A DNA stretch of 42,946 nt from contig JACMPA010000024.1 in the NCBI GenBank assembly GCA_014377695.1, forward strand, positions 1 through 42,946. The letters run 5' to 3'. A program made the translations under genes and the position numbers. Shown in pieces: positions 1 to 8,185 of the stretch (position 1 is the first letter of the stretch; each line of letters opens with the position of its first letter). The notes under the pieces were generated by a model, which was not told where the DNA came from, made no database searches, and saw only the letters and a list, made by a program, of their open reading frames with translations. This stretch comes from Candidatus Saccharimonadota bacterium (lineage in GTDB: Bacteria; Patescibacteriota; Saccharimonadia; Saccharimonadales; UBA4665).

Positions 1-71
1 ACTTTATGGTACAATCACCCCTGTTGATGCTCGACTTTGTAGTCACGTTTAACAGTACATATAAGATTCAA

Positions 72-146
72 GCGGGTGTAGTACAGCGGTTAGTATACAA
101 GTTTTCCAAACTTGGGATCGGAGTTCGATTCTCCGCACCCGCACCA
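72..146 (+). tRNA. tRNA-Gly (anticodon TCC), CCA encoded
   Basis: Acceptor GCGGGTG/CACCCGC, anticodon arm CAAGT-TTTCCAA-ACTTG, T-arm GGAG-TTCGATT-CTCC, terminal ACCA. Confidence 0.95.
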
Positions 147-186
147 TTTTTTTCGCATTCTATAATCGTTCGGTATAGTTAAGTCC

Positions 187-957
187 ATGTTTATCAGCAT
201 CGCATTTGCCCAGTTTGGCCTTGGTTGGATGTTTATCTATTGGCTGTTAGCTGCTGATCGCGGACCAAAAGAGCCCCGAAAGCTACTTATACTATCAGGC
301 GTGTTTGGAGCCTTGGCCTGTGCCGGTGCACTCGCACTAGAGCTAGCCTTTTTACCCGACGCCCTTACCGGCGTTCCAAGCGATCTATCGACGACTGGAT
401 TACTAGGCGGCAGTTTATTGATTGGCCTCATTGAGGAAGGCTGCAAAGCTTTGCCGCTCCTAGCATTCCTAGTGTTGACCAAATCGATCGACGAAGTAAC
501 TGATGGCATTATTTTCTTCGGTATCAGCGGTATGGTTTTTGGGGTCATCGAAGACATTAGTTATGCTTTTAGCCTAGGACCTGCGGCTGGTATTGGCAAA
601 ATAATTACCGGGCCATTCATTCACGCCGGGTTCAGTATTTTGGTCGGCTGGACGCTGTCGAGTGCAATCATTCAAAAGCGCGTATGGGTACTGCCCGTAG
701 CTGGATTTGCTGCAGCAGTAGGCCTGCATGGGCTGTATGACTTTGGGCTGTTCTACGGCAGCGTTCTTAGCATCCTGATGTCGCTGGCTATCACTATATT
801 TGTAAATCTTAACATCTTTTGGTTGATGCGCGTCTCCAAGCGCGCCGATGCAAAACTCGGCATTGCCGCTGATGGGGCTAATCTGTATTGCCGCAACTGC
901 GGTCGGCCAAACCCTCAACATTTCGTGTTTTGCCCCTACTGCGGACAGCGGACATAA
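187..957 (+). CDS. PrsW-family intramembrane metalloprotease with C-terminal zinc ribbon
   Basis: Multi-TM; EEGCKA, GVIED and HGLYD motifs typical of PrsW; C-terminal CRNCG...CPYCG zinc ribbon. Confidence 0.8.
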   Translation: MFISIAFAQFGLGWMFIYWLLAADRGPKEPRKLLILSGVFGALACAGALALELAFLPDALTGVPSDLSTTGLLGGSLLIGLIEEGCKALPLLAFLVLTKSIDEVTDGIIFFGISGMVFGVIEDISYAFSLGPAAGIGKIITGPFIHAGFSILVGWTLSSAIIQKRVWVLPVAGFAAAVGLHGLYDFGLFYGSVLSILMSLAITIFVNLNIFWLMRVSKRADAKLGIAADGANLYCRNCGRPNPQHFVFCPYCGQRT

Positions 958-1015
958 CCAGTTCGTAATCATAACCAACATTGACAAGCTCCCTGTAAAA
1001 CCATAGTCTGAGGCT

Positions 1016-2248
1016 ATGAAATGTGTACAATGTGGGCATCAATTAACGCCAGGCGCGCCGTTTTGTGGAAACTGTGGCGCACTTGCGTCGTCCACAAATC
1101 AAACGACATCCGCGGCTCCAATGCAGCCGATTGTCCAAGCACAATTTAACCCGGTACAACCTCAGCCGGAGTATAGCCAACCAGCGCCGTACAGCCCGGT
1201 ACAGCCGCTGCAGCCACAACCACTGAGTCCGCTGGACCCGTATCAGCAACCGTCGCAGTTCCAACAGCCAATAGCATCGAATCAGCCGTTCCCTAACCCA
1301 GTATATTCGACTGCGCCGCTAACATCACAGCAATTTCAGCCGCTTTCCGCTCAGTTTAATCCCTCTATGCCACAGTCCCCGATGACACCACCAACGCCTT
1401 CACAATTTCAGACGTATAACACAGCACCTATGCCGCAAATGCCTGGCCCAGCCAATCCGTTCCAAGGGCAAATAAGTAATAAAAACTACCTAGTGACCTT
1501 CTTGCTCGCAAACTTTTTAGGAATATTTGGTGCTGATCGCTTTTACACCGGGCAAATCGGTCTGGGCTTACTCAAATTATTCACATTCGGCGGTTGCGGT
1601 ATATGGGCGTTTATCGATACCATCTTGGTTTTGGCCGGTAGCCGCAAGGACAAATACGGTCGTGAACTACACGACCGTCAGAAGAATGTACGACTATCCG
1701 TAATCATATTTATTGTGAGCTTTGTGGTTGGCAGTGTTGGTAATGTTCTGGCGATAGTACTCACGAGTCAATATTCTTCAACTTCCAATAGTTCCTCACT
1801 TTTGTCAGGAGCTAGTACTGACACAACCTCAGCCACCAAGCCGATTGGAGCGACTTTTGACCTAACCGACCAAAAAAAGAACCCCCTGAGCGTTACTGCT
1901 ACCCGCTATTATGACAACGCTACTGGCGCTACTAAGCAAGACACCCCGGGCGCCGGCAAACGCTACTTAAGTATCGAATTTACTATTAAGAACACCGGCT
2001 CACATGCTATTTACGAATTGCCGAATGTAGATGCGACTGCCCTCGACAACAAGGGCCAAAAGTACCGACCTGGCTTTGGCGCGACACTCGAATGCCAAGG
2101 CGAAAAAACTGGCGTTGCCAATCCAGCACCCGGCCAATCTAGCACTCTCTGCGTGACATTCGAAGTTCCCACGGGCACCTCTATTACTACAATTAAATTT
2201 GCCCCTAGTTCTGGATTTGCCGATAACGCTGCTAACTGGACCATCTAG
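1016..2248 (+). CDS. Zinc-ribbon, Pro/Gln-rich linker, TM2 domain, DUF4352-like C-terminal domain protein
   Basis: N-terminal CVQCGHQL...CGNCG; FLGIFGADRFYTGQIGLGLLKL TM2 signature; C-terminal extracellular domain resembling DUF4352. Confidence 0.75.
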   Translation: MKCVQCGHQLTPGAPFCGNCGALASSTNQTTSAAPMQPIVQAQFNPVQPQPEYSQPAPYSPVQPLQPQPLSPLDPYQQPSQFQQPIASNQPFPNPVYSTAPLTSQQFQPLSAQFNPSMPQSPMTPPTPSQFQTYNTAPMPQMPGPANPFQGQISNKNYLVTFLLANFLGIFGADRFYTGQIGLGLLKLFTFGGCGIWAFIDTILVLAGSRKDKYGRELHDRQKNVRLSVIIFIVSFVVGSVGNVLAIVLTSQYSSTSNSSSLLSGASTDTTSATKPIGATFDLTDQKKNPLSVTATRYYDNATGATKQDTPGAGKRYLSIEFTIKNTGSHAIYELPNVDATALDNKGQKYRPGFGATLECQGEKTGVANPAPGQSSTLCVTFEVPTGTSITTIKFAPSSGFADNAANWTI

Positions 2249-2259
2249 CGTCAACTTCC

Positions 2260-2592
2260 ATGACTAAGCGCCAGCTTGCGCTCGAAATACTAAGCCTCAG
2301 CAGTCCCCGCGGCCGCCTACTCGCGTTCAGCCTGGCAACTGTCGCTATATACTTTAGCCATTACCACTGGCTGGATCATCTATCAATTTGGGGGCACCTC
2401 GGCATCCCCTCACCCTCTATTGGACTAACTCGTGCGTATTGGCTGCTTATCCACGGTCATCCAGTTGCTTCCTGGCATCGAAATCCCTTGATATATTTAG
2501 TCCTTGCCGTTGGTATCCCACTGTTACTCATGGATATGCTGTGGCTCACCAATGATCGCCACCGAGCCAAACTACCTACATCCATGGTATAA
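2260..2592 (+). CDS. DUF2752-like small membrane protein
   Basis: GLTRAYWLLIHGHPVASWHRNPL resembles the DUF2752 core but the CPxCG cysteines are replaced (SPSIG). Confidence 0.6.
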   Translation: MTKRQLALEILSLSSPRGRLLAFSLATVAIYFSHYHWLDHLSIWGHLGIPSPSIGLTRAYWLLIHGHPVASWHRNPLIYLVLAVGIPLLLMDMLWLTNDRHRAKLPTSMV

Positions 2593-2602
2593 TCACCTCT
2601 GT
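2586..2602 (+). promoter_or_regulatory. tRNA-Arg promoter -10/leader motif GGTATAATCACCTCTGT
   Basis: Extended -10 TGGTATAAT; same 17-mer occurs before tRNA-Gly (8-24) and tRNA-His (6131-6147). Confidence 0.7.
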
Positions 2603-2614
2603 AAAACAGTACGT

Positions 2615-2691
2615 GCCCTGATAGCTCAGCTGGATAGAGCAGAGGACTTCTAAGCCTAAGGTCGGTGGTTCGAATCCACCTCGGGGCACCA
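2615..2691 (+). tRNA. tRNA-Arg (anticodon TCT), CCA encoded
   Basis: Acceptor GCCCTGA/TCGGGGC, T-arm GGTGG-TTCGAAT-CCACC, loop CTTCTAA, terminal ACCA; anticodon stem has two non-canonical pairs. Confidence 0.9.
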
Positions 2692-2753
2692 TACTACTTA
2701 TGCTTAACTTGGTATCGTATTTAAGCTAAAACTTACTCTGTTATAGTTAAAAG

Positions 2754-3392
2754 ATGATAGAAGTTATTCATTATCAAAATGAAGATGTAGACAGAACGTT
2801 TGAAGCGGATATTTTAAAATACTATGATGAAGCTAAGGCTCTTCTACCCTCCATTCCTCCAACTTTGAAAATATACTTTAGTGACTACGGCATACTCGAT
2901 TATTGCGGCCTTGGTGGATACGCATATGCTCATGACATAATTACGCTATCTATCGACCCAAATTTTAAAGATAAGCTTACACAGCTTAATTCTATTCGCC
3001 CTACCATTTTTCATGAGTCTTTTCATCTGTTTCAAGATTTTACAGGAGAGAGTAAGATTTATAGCGCACTTGAAGGTGCGGTATACGAAGGTATGGCAAC
3101 TGTTTTTGAGAGAGACCATGCTGATACTTTTGAACCATACGGAGATTACCGCAAGACTGAAGTTAGTAAGCTAGAATCGTGGACACAACAACTTAGATCA
3201 TTTGGCCCTGAATATCAGAATGAAGAGATATATAGGGCATGGAAGTTTTATCATCCTGAATTAAAGGAGCAATGGATAGCATATAAAGTGGGAACTTGGA
3301 TTACTGATCAGGTTCTCGCTAAACATAATCTTACCGTCATGGATCTCAGTACTAAATCGGCGGCCGAAGTAATTAAACTATACGAGCAATAA
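2754..3392 (+). CDS. Putative Zn-dependent protease (DUF2268-like zincin)
   Basis: HESFHLFQD is an HExxH motif; soluble 212-aa protein. Confidence 0.5.
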   Translation: MIEVIHYQNEDVDRTFEADILKYYDEAKALLPSIPPTLKIYFSDYGILDYCGLGGYAYAHDIITLSIDPNFKDKLTQLNSIRPTIFHESFHLFQDFTGESKIYSALEGAVYEGMATVFERDHADTFEPYGDYRKTEVSKLESWTQQLRSFGPEYQNEEIYRAWKFYHPELKEQWIAYKVGTWITDQVLAKHNLTVMDLSTKSAAEVIKLYEQ

Positions 3393-3421
3393 AGTTCTAA
3401 CTTGGTATAGAATGCTGCACC
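3391..3421. repeat. Dispersed repeat copy AAAGTTCTAACTTGGTATAGAATGCTGCACC
   Basis: Near-identical to 4217-4247 (AAAGCTCTAACTTGGTATAGAATGCCACACT). Confidence 0.7.
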
Positions 3422-3625
3422 AACAACGATTCTTTCAAACTTGCGCCCTTATACTCAACGTTCGAACCTTTGTTCGAATAAAGTGTCGTGTGGTGCGCCA
3501 TTTCCGCAAAGATACATTTTCATCTGATATTTTGGTTCTGATGTTTGATAGACCAGGCTGGAAATAGCAACCTTTCAACTCATGATTATCTCGTAATGAG
3601 AATTAGATGAGTTATAATTTTTCAC

Positions 3626-4198
3626 ATGCATACAATCAGCTTCGCTACTTCCAATAAAGAAAAACTATTAATTGCTCAAACCGTTTGTGGGCAAGCCAGT
3701 ATTAAAGTTCAGCAAGAATTCATAGATATTGATGAAATCCAAGGCGAAGACGCAGAGGTTATAGTAAAAGATAAAGCAATGCGAGCTTACAGCTCATTGG
3801 GTAGACCGGTAGTCGTTAGTGACGACACATGGAACATCCCTGCCCTAAATGGTTTTCCGGGCGCTTACATGAAATCTATAAATAGTTGGTTTACGGCTGA
3901 AGATTTTTTAAGACTAATGAGCGGTGTCGAAAATAGAACGGTCATTCTTCATCAATACTTAGCGTTTACAGACGGGGTAAAGATTGAGATATACAAAAAC
4001 GATATACCCGGAAAGATAATTATTGAAGCTAGAGGTGAAAATAAGAAGTCACCTAATATGTCAGTCATCGTACTAGATTCTGATAATGGCAAAACTATTG
4101 CTGAAGTTTTTGAACAAGGGGAGGTTGCCGTCGCTGAAAGATATAAAAATCGCCGTGACGTCTGGCATCAACTCGTTAAAAAACATAGCTTCAAATAA
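3626..4198 (+). CDS. Ham1/RdgB-family non-canonical purine NTP pyrophosphatase-like protein
   Basis: SFATSNKEKLLIAQ N-terminus, VVVSDDTWNIPALNGFPGAYMK core of the ITPase/Ham1 family. Confidence 0.75.
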   Translation: MHTISFATSNKEKLLIAQTVCGQASIKVQQEFIDIDEIQGEDAEVIVKDKAMRAYSSLGRPVVVSDDTWNIPALNGFPGAYMKSINSWFTAEDFLRLMSGVENRTVILHQYLAFTDGVKIEIYKNDIPGKIIIEARGENKKSPNMSVIVLDSDNGKTIAEVFEQGEVAVAERYKNRRDVWHQLVKKHSFK

Positions 4199-4216
4199 GT
4201 CTCTTAATTGAAAATT

Positions 4217-4247
4217 AAAGCTCTAACTTGGTATAGAATGCCACACT
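4217..4247. repeat. Dispersed repeat copy AAAGCTCTAACTTGGTATAGAATGCCACACT
   Basis: Second copy of the 3391 repeat, just upstream of the LysE-family gene. Confidence 0.7.
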
Positions 4248-4251
4248 GCTT

Positions 4252-4851
4252 ATGCTTTTTAATTTGATACAAAACTTTTGGCTTGGATTTGTTATTACCG
4301 CAACTCCAGGCGCAGTATTAGTAGAAGCCCTGCGCAGGTCAATTGGCACTGGTAATTACTTAGTTATATTTTTGGCAGGTAACTTTATTGGTATGACAAT
4401 AGTTATTATGCTGGCTTTTTTTGGAATTTCGGTACTGCAAGATAGTGTTACCGGCAACCTATTCTTTCTAATTAGCGGCTCAATTTTAATATACATTGGA
4501 GTATTGGCTCTGGTGGCCAAGCCTCACAATCAAAAGTCCAACACAATAGTTAAGCATTCGGAGGTGAGATCGCTACTAACCGGCATAACTTTGGCGGTGG
4601 CTAATCCGCTCAGCTTCATCTTTTGGCTCTCATTGATTGGTGGATTACGCAGCGACAATACCCCTTCTATGACCTTGCTTGATATTTTAGCAGTCATGTT
4701 TGGGGCTTTGGCTGTCTTCGTTATCCTAATTATTCTAGCGAAAAACCTAAGATCAGTAATCACCCTTCAGCGTGAGCGAATCTTATCTCGTGTATTTGGT
4801 ACCATTATTACTTTTTACGGGCTAGCAATTCTATATAAGTCTGTCGCGTAA
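4252..4851 (+). CDS. LysE/RhtB-family translocator
   Basis: ATPGAVLVEALRRSIGTG motif and about 6 hydrophobic helices. Confidence 0.75.
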   Translation: MLFNLIQNFWLGFVITATPGAVLVEALRRSIGTGNYLVIFLAGNFIGMTIVIMLAFFGISVLQDSVTGNLFFLISGSILIYIGVLALVAKPHNQKSNTIVKHSEVRSLLTGITLAVANPLSFIFWLSLIGGLRSDNTPSMTLLDILAVMFGALAVFVILIILAKNLRSVITLQRERILSRVFGTIITFYGLAILYKSVA

Positions 4852-4932
4852 TCTGGTTCGAACCTCAGCCAGTGCGCTGCACTGTACTAGTTATCCCCAG
4901 ATACATTACATTCTTTTGATACTATGTAAACT

Positions 4933-5511
4933 ATGAACCGGATCATACTCGCTAGCCAATCTCCACGCCGTGCAGAGCTGTTGTCAAAATTAGGTGTGAA
5001 CTTCGAAACAATTCCTAGCAACTTTGAAGAGCACTTAGATGAATCTAAAACACCGCAAGCCGTCGCCAAAGAGCTAGCTTTTGGCAAGGCTCTTGATGTT
5101 GCCAGAAAGAATCCTGATGCTTATGTTATTGGCTCAGATACAGTGGTAGCTCTCGGTATTAGACAAATGGAAAAACCAATAGATCTTAATGATGCTCGTG
5201 AAATGCTAACTTGCCTAGCAGGTAAAGATAGTATCGTTACTACAGGATTGGCCGTGGTTTGTATCGATAAGGGAATCGAACTTTTAGACGAAGTCACTGT
5301 GCATGTTTTTTTCAAACCCAACTCGGATGAGATACATGAATTGCGTGAAGCTTACTTAGCAACCGGCGACTGGAAAGACAAAGCTGCCGGTTATGGAATC
5401 CAGAGCGGCGCAGGCCCGCTTATAGATAGAATTGATGGGGAGTACGACGCAATTGTCGGCTTGCCGACTGATCTACTGCGAGTTATGCTTTCCAAGTTAA
5501 ACTTACTGTAG
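4933..5511 (+). CDS. maf: Maf-family nucleotide pyrophosphatase
   Basis: ILASQSPRRAELLSKLGVNFE, SDTVVAL, DKAAGYGIQSGAGPLIDRIDGEYDAIVGLP signatures. Confidence 0.92.
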   Translation: MNRIILASQSPRRAELLSKLGVNFETIPSNFEEHLDESKTPQAVAKELAFGKALDVARKNPDAYVIGSDTVVALGIRQMEKPIDLNDAREMLTCLAGKDSIVTTGLAVVCIDKGIELLDEVTVHVFFKPNSDEIHELREAYLATGDWKDKAAGYGIQSGAGPLIDRIDGEYDAIVGLPTDLLRVMLSKLNLL

Positions 5512-5621
5512 TTCTGTCTTGGCTCTATACAAAATAGTGCGCCGGTTTTGGTGCATCGTCATAGTAGATGTTCATAAATTTCAATCTATGCTTATACACC
5601 TAGGTGAACCAGTAGCACAAA

Positions 5622-5786
5622 TTAAGCTGTAACAATTGGCTCGTAGGAATTGCTTTTAAAAGTATTAAATTCAGAATTCTTGCGATTTCCATCTTCGTAG
5701 GTAACACCGGAAGGCGGATCACAGACAAGGGACGAGATAACAGCTGCCAAAAAGCCTGCAATCAGCAACTGCAGTCTAGCTCTCAC
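5622..5786 (-). CDS. Possible small membrane/secreted protein (54 aa, GTG start)
   Basis: Hand translation MRARLQLLIAGFLAAVISSLVCDPPSGVTYEDGNRKNSEFNTFKSNSYEPIVTA; TM-like segment; below the ORF-track length cutoff. Confidence 0.35.
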   Translation of the reverse strand: MRARLQLLIAGFLAAVISSLVCDPPSGVTYEDGNRKNSEFNTFKSNSYEPIVTA

Positions 5787-6130
5787 AGATTTACTATCAC
5801 GGTTAGAGCCTATGCCGAGAAGTTAGGCTGTAACCGGTGATTTAGTTTGATTGTTTTGGCGAATTATCTTTTGGCTTGTTGGCGAAATCATGAAGTTGAA
5901 CCAACATTTGTTCATAAGTCATAGTTAATGTCTCTTTCTGTTTTAGATAACAGTGCTCTTACAATAAACTTGAGTAAGAATGTTAGTTGTAAGAATTATT
6001 ACCATATGCGCTCTATCACACATTAGTTGCATTGGTCACACTATGCGCCGTATTTTTCGGGGGGGGCTACTAAATTAACTACTAGGTTGCCGTAATACAA
6101 AACTAATCTTTGCTTTGCGTCCGTAATTCG

Positions 6131-6147
6131 GGTATAATCACCTCTGT
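6131..6147 (+). promoter_or_regulatory. tRNA-His promoter -10/leader motif GGTATAATCACCTCTGT
   Basis: Identical 17-mer to 2586-2602. Confidence 0.7.
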
Positions 6148-6202
6148 TTTACAGCATAGTTCAACAGCGCAAGACAGTAAGCTTCTATGCGCAGAATTCT
6201 AT

Positions 6203-6280
6203 GGCGGACTTAGCTCAGTTGGTTAGAGCGTCGGGTTGTGGTTCCGAAGGTCGGGGGTTCAATCCCCCTAGTCCGCCCCA
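6203..6280 (+). tRNA. tRNA-His (anticodon GTG) with G-1:C73, CCA encoded
   Basis: 8-bp acceptor GGCGGACT/AGTCCGCC, anticodon arm TCGGG-TTGTGGT-TCCGA. Confidence 0.95.
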
Positions 6281-6290
6281 AGTCGAATTT

Positions 6291-6320
6291 AAAAAAAAGA
6301 CCTCATATGAGGTCTTTTTT
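6291..6320. terminator. Bidirectional rho-independent terminator
   Basis: AAAAAAGACCTC-ATAT-GAGGTCTTTTTT between tRNA-His (+) and the cupredoxin gene (-). Confidence 0.9.
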
Positions 6321-6384
6321 ATGTCGAACGACTATGGGCGAACTAATATCCTGGCACATTGCCAAATGTATTTAGTGAGCTCGA

Positions 6385-6780
6385 TTACTCCGTGACAGTA
6401 ATGGTGCCCTTCATGTAAGGGTGTGGTGCGCAGTGATATGCATATGTACCAGCTTTTGTGAACGTAAAGCTGTAAGTGGCGTTCTTGGCCATATCAGGGC
6501 TATCTGGCGCACTATCCAACTTTGTGTCAGCAGTAACAGTGTGTACGACCGCGTCTTCGTTAGTCCAGGTGACTTTAGTGCCAACTTTAACCTTAAGGTC
6601 GTTTGGACCAAACATGTAGCTTTTGATGCTGACTGCGTTGTCCGACGCGGTCCTTGATGCAGTACTCGTCGTAGTAGCCTTGTCACCAGATTTGCTACCG
6701 CCCATAGATACGATTCCAATGAACAACGCGATGATAACTACGAGCCCAATGCCAAGTCCAACTACTTGATTCTTCTTCAT
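6385..6780 (-). CDS. Membrane-anchored cupredoxin/plastocyanin-like protein
   Basis: N-terminal TM anchor; VVHTVT and YHCAPHPYMKG provide His/Cys/His/Met type-1 copper ligands. Confidence 0.88.
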   Translation of the reverse strand: MKKNQVVGLGIGLVVIIALFIGIVSMGGSKSGDKATTTSTASRTASDNAVSIKSYMFGPNDLKVKVGTKVTWTNEDAVVHTVTADTKLDSAPDSPDMAKNATYSFTFTKAGTYAYHCAPHPYMKGTITVTE

Positions 6781-6871
6781 ACACTTCTTTCTTTATAAAG
6801 CGATTACAGAGCGAGGGAGCGAGTAAGGCTGTTGCCCTATTCGCTCCCTCGATATCTTTACTTGCTAGGTA

Positions 6872-7570
6872 TTAGAACTTAGCTGGGAACTGAGTGACGA
6901 TACCGCCAGCCAGTGTGCTGAACAAACCTTCGATGTGGTCGTTTGCCATGTTGAGCTCTTTTTGCTCTTCGGCGTAGTTACCAGCAACGTGGAAGTCAAT
7001 CATCTTAGCAGTCATGAGAACGTGGTCGTTCAATGCACCTTCAAGAGTTGCTTCTGGTAGGTTTGGGTTAGCCTTAGCCAAGTAAGCGGCTAGTGGCTTG
7101 GTGTAGTTGGTGTTGATAGAATCAAGCGCAGCGGTCTTACCGGCAGCGTCGCCAGTCTTCCCAGCTACAGCGTACTTAACGAATTCGTCGAGGTGGAGCT
7201 TCCAAACAGTATTGAAAGTAGTCTCGGCGTCTTTGCCGTACACACTACCGACTGCAGCACCGATGTCGGTACCGTTCGAATAGAGAGCAGCACCGCTTGC
7301 AGCGGCACCTGGTGAACCATCAAGCGCGTCAGCGACGGCTGCTTGGGTTAGGATCATGTGCTCGACACCGTATTTAACAAGTGTTGAGCGTAAGTCTGCT
7401 GACTTTGTAGCTGAGCTAGGAGCTGCAGCTGATGCAGTCTTCGTCATGCTGTCACTTTCGTTACCATTGTCCATAGCCTTGGTAACGCCGAAACCGACGC
7501 CCAAACCTACGACGAGCGCTACAACTGCAGCTATGGCAGCCATACTATTCATCTTCTTTGGTTCTTCCAT
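6872..7570 (-). CDS. Membrane-anchored helical-bundle protein, possible metal-related function
   Basis: Signal anchor, then two similar helical repeats (VEHMILTQAAVADAL / LNDHVLMTAKMIDFHV); adjacent to cupredoxin. Confidence 0.5.
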   Translation of the reverse strand: MEEPKKMNSMAAIAAVVALVVGLGVGFGVTKAMDNGNESDSMTKTASAAAPSSATKSADLRSTLVKYGVEHMILTQAAVADALDGSPGAAASGAALYSNGTDIGAAVGSVYGKDAETTFNTVWKLHLDEFVKYAVAGKTGDAAGKTAALDSINTNYTKPLAAYLAKANPNLPEATLEGALNDHVLMTAKMIDFHVAGNYAEEQKELNMANDHIEGLFSTLAGGIVTQFPAKF

Positions 7571-7610
7571 TATCTTACTCCTTAGCCGAATTACTGGCGT
7601 TTAATGTTAG

Positions 7611-7622
7611 GTAGCTTAATTA
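7611..7622. promoter_or_regulatory. Putative MarR operator GTAGCTTAATTA
   Basis: Upstream of the 7570 gene; its reverse complement occurs at 8149-8160 upstream of marR. Confidence 0.5.
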
Positions 7623-7688
7623 AATTACTTAAGTAGTTTTAAGTCAACCGAAATTTCCTTAAAAGGTTACTTTTACAGCGACTAAGCT

Positions 7689-8114
7689 TTATTTAGCGTT
7701 GTCGATGATGGTTGTCAGCGTTTTTTGAAATGTGCTGATTTCGTCGTGAGACAGCCCTTCCAGCAGAATGCCTATTTCGGCATTAAGCTTGGTCTCGATC
7801 TCGCTTACCAGCTTCTTTCCTTTGGCATTGGCAACTAAGATGCGCACACGACCATCAGTGTGGTGTAATACGCGACTAAGTAGCCCCTGTTCTACCAATT
7901 GATCAGCTAGCATCGTGATCATAGGTGGCTTAACTCCTAATTGCTCGGCAACAACCGATGATCGCACGCCATCAACAGCTTTACTGACAATACTAAGGAG
8001 TGACCAGAGTGTTGGATTTAAATCATAGGTATCTAATATGTCGTACACGCGGCCTCGAACGAGCCGATGGGCTTTAGTAAAGAGCATTCCGCTGAGATAA
8101 GTTGGATTAGACAT
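7689..8114 (-). CDS. MarR-family transcriptional regulator
   Basis: Winged-helix pattern: SSVVAEQLGVKPPMITMLADQLVEQGLLSRVLHHTDGRVRILVANAKGKKL. Confidence 0.88.
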   Translation of the reverse strand: MSNPTYLSGMLFTKAHRLVRGRVYDILDTYDLNPTLWSLLSIVSKAVDGVRSSVVAEQLGVKPPMITMLADQLVEQGLLSRVLHHTDGRVRILVANAKGKKLVSEIETKLNAEIGILLEGLSHDEISTFQKTLTTIIDNAK

Positions 8115-8148
8115 GATGTAATAGTGCTATACTGATTATAAGGTTTGA

Positions 8149-8164
8149 TAATTAAGCTACTTAA
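8149..8164. promoter_or_regulatory. Putative MarR operator TAATTAAGCTACTTAA in divergent intergenic region
   Basis: TTAAG-CTA-CTTAA inverted repeat; reverse complement of 7611-7622 embedded. Confidence 0.5.
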
Positions 8165-8185
8165 CTAATTCTACCCTAAATATTT

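Noticed and set aside
3391-4247. Repeat pair as start of a CRISPR array
   Set aside because: Only two copies about 830 bp apart with a gene between; no regular spacing or cas genes
4852-4890. TGGTTCGAACCTCAGCCAG as tRNA T-arm remnant
   Set aside because: Only a short TTCGAA-containing match; no acceptor or anticodon arms
5512-6195. Non-coding gap as RNase P RNA, tmRNA or SRP RNA
   Set aside because: I could not find convincing conserved core motifs for these RNAs on either strand
6201-6395. 64-aa ORF MADLAQLVRASG... on +
   Set aside because: It is the translation of tRNA-His and the following terminator
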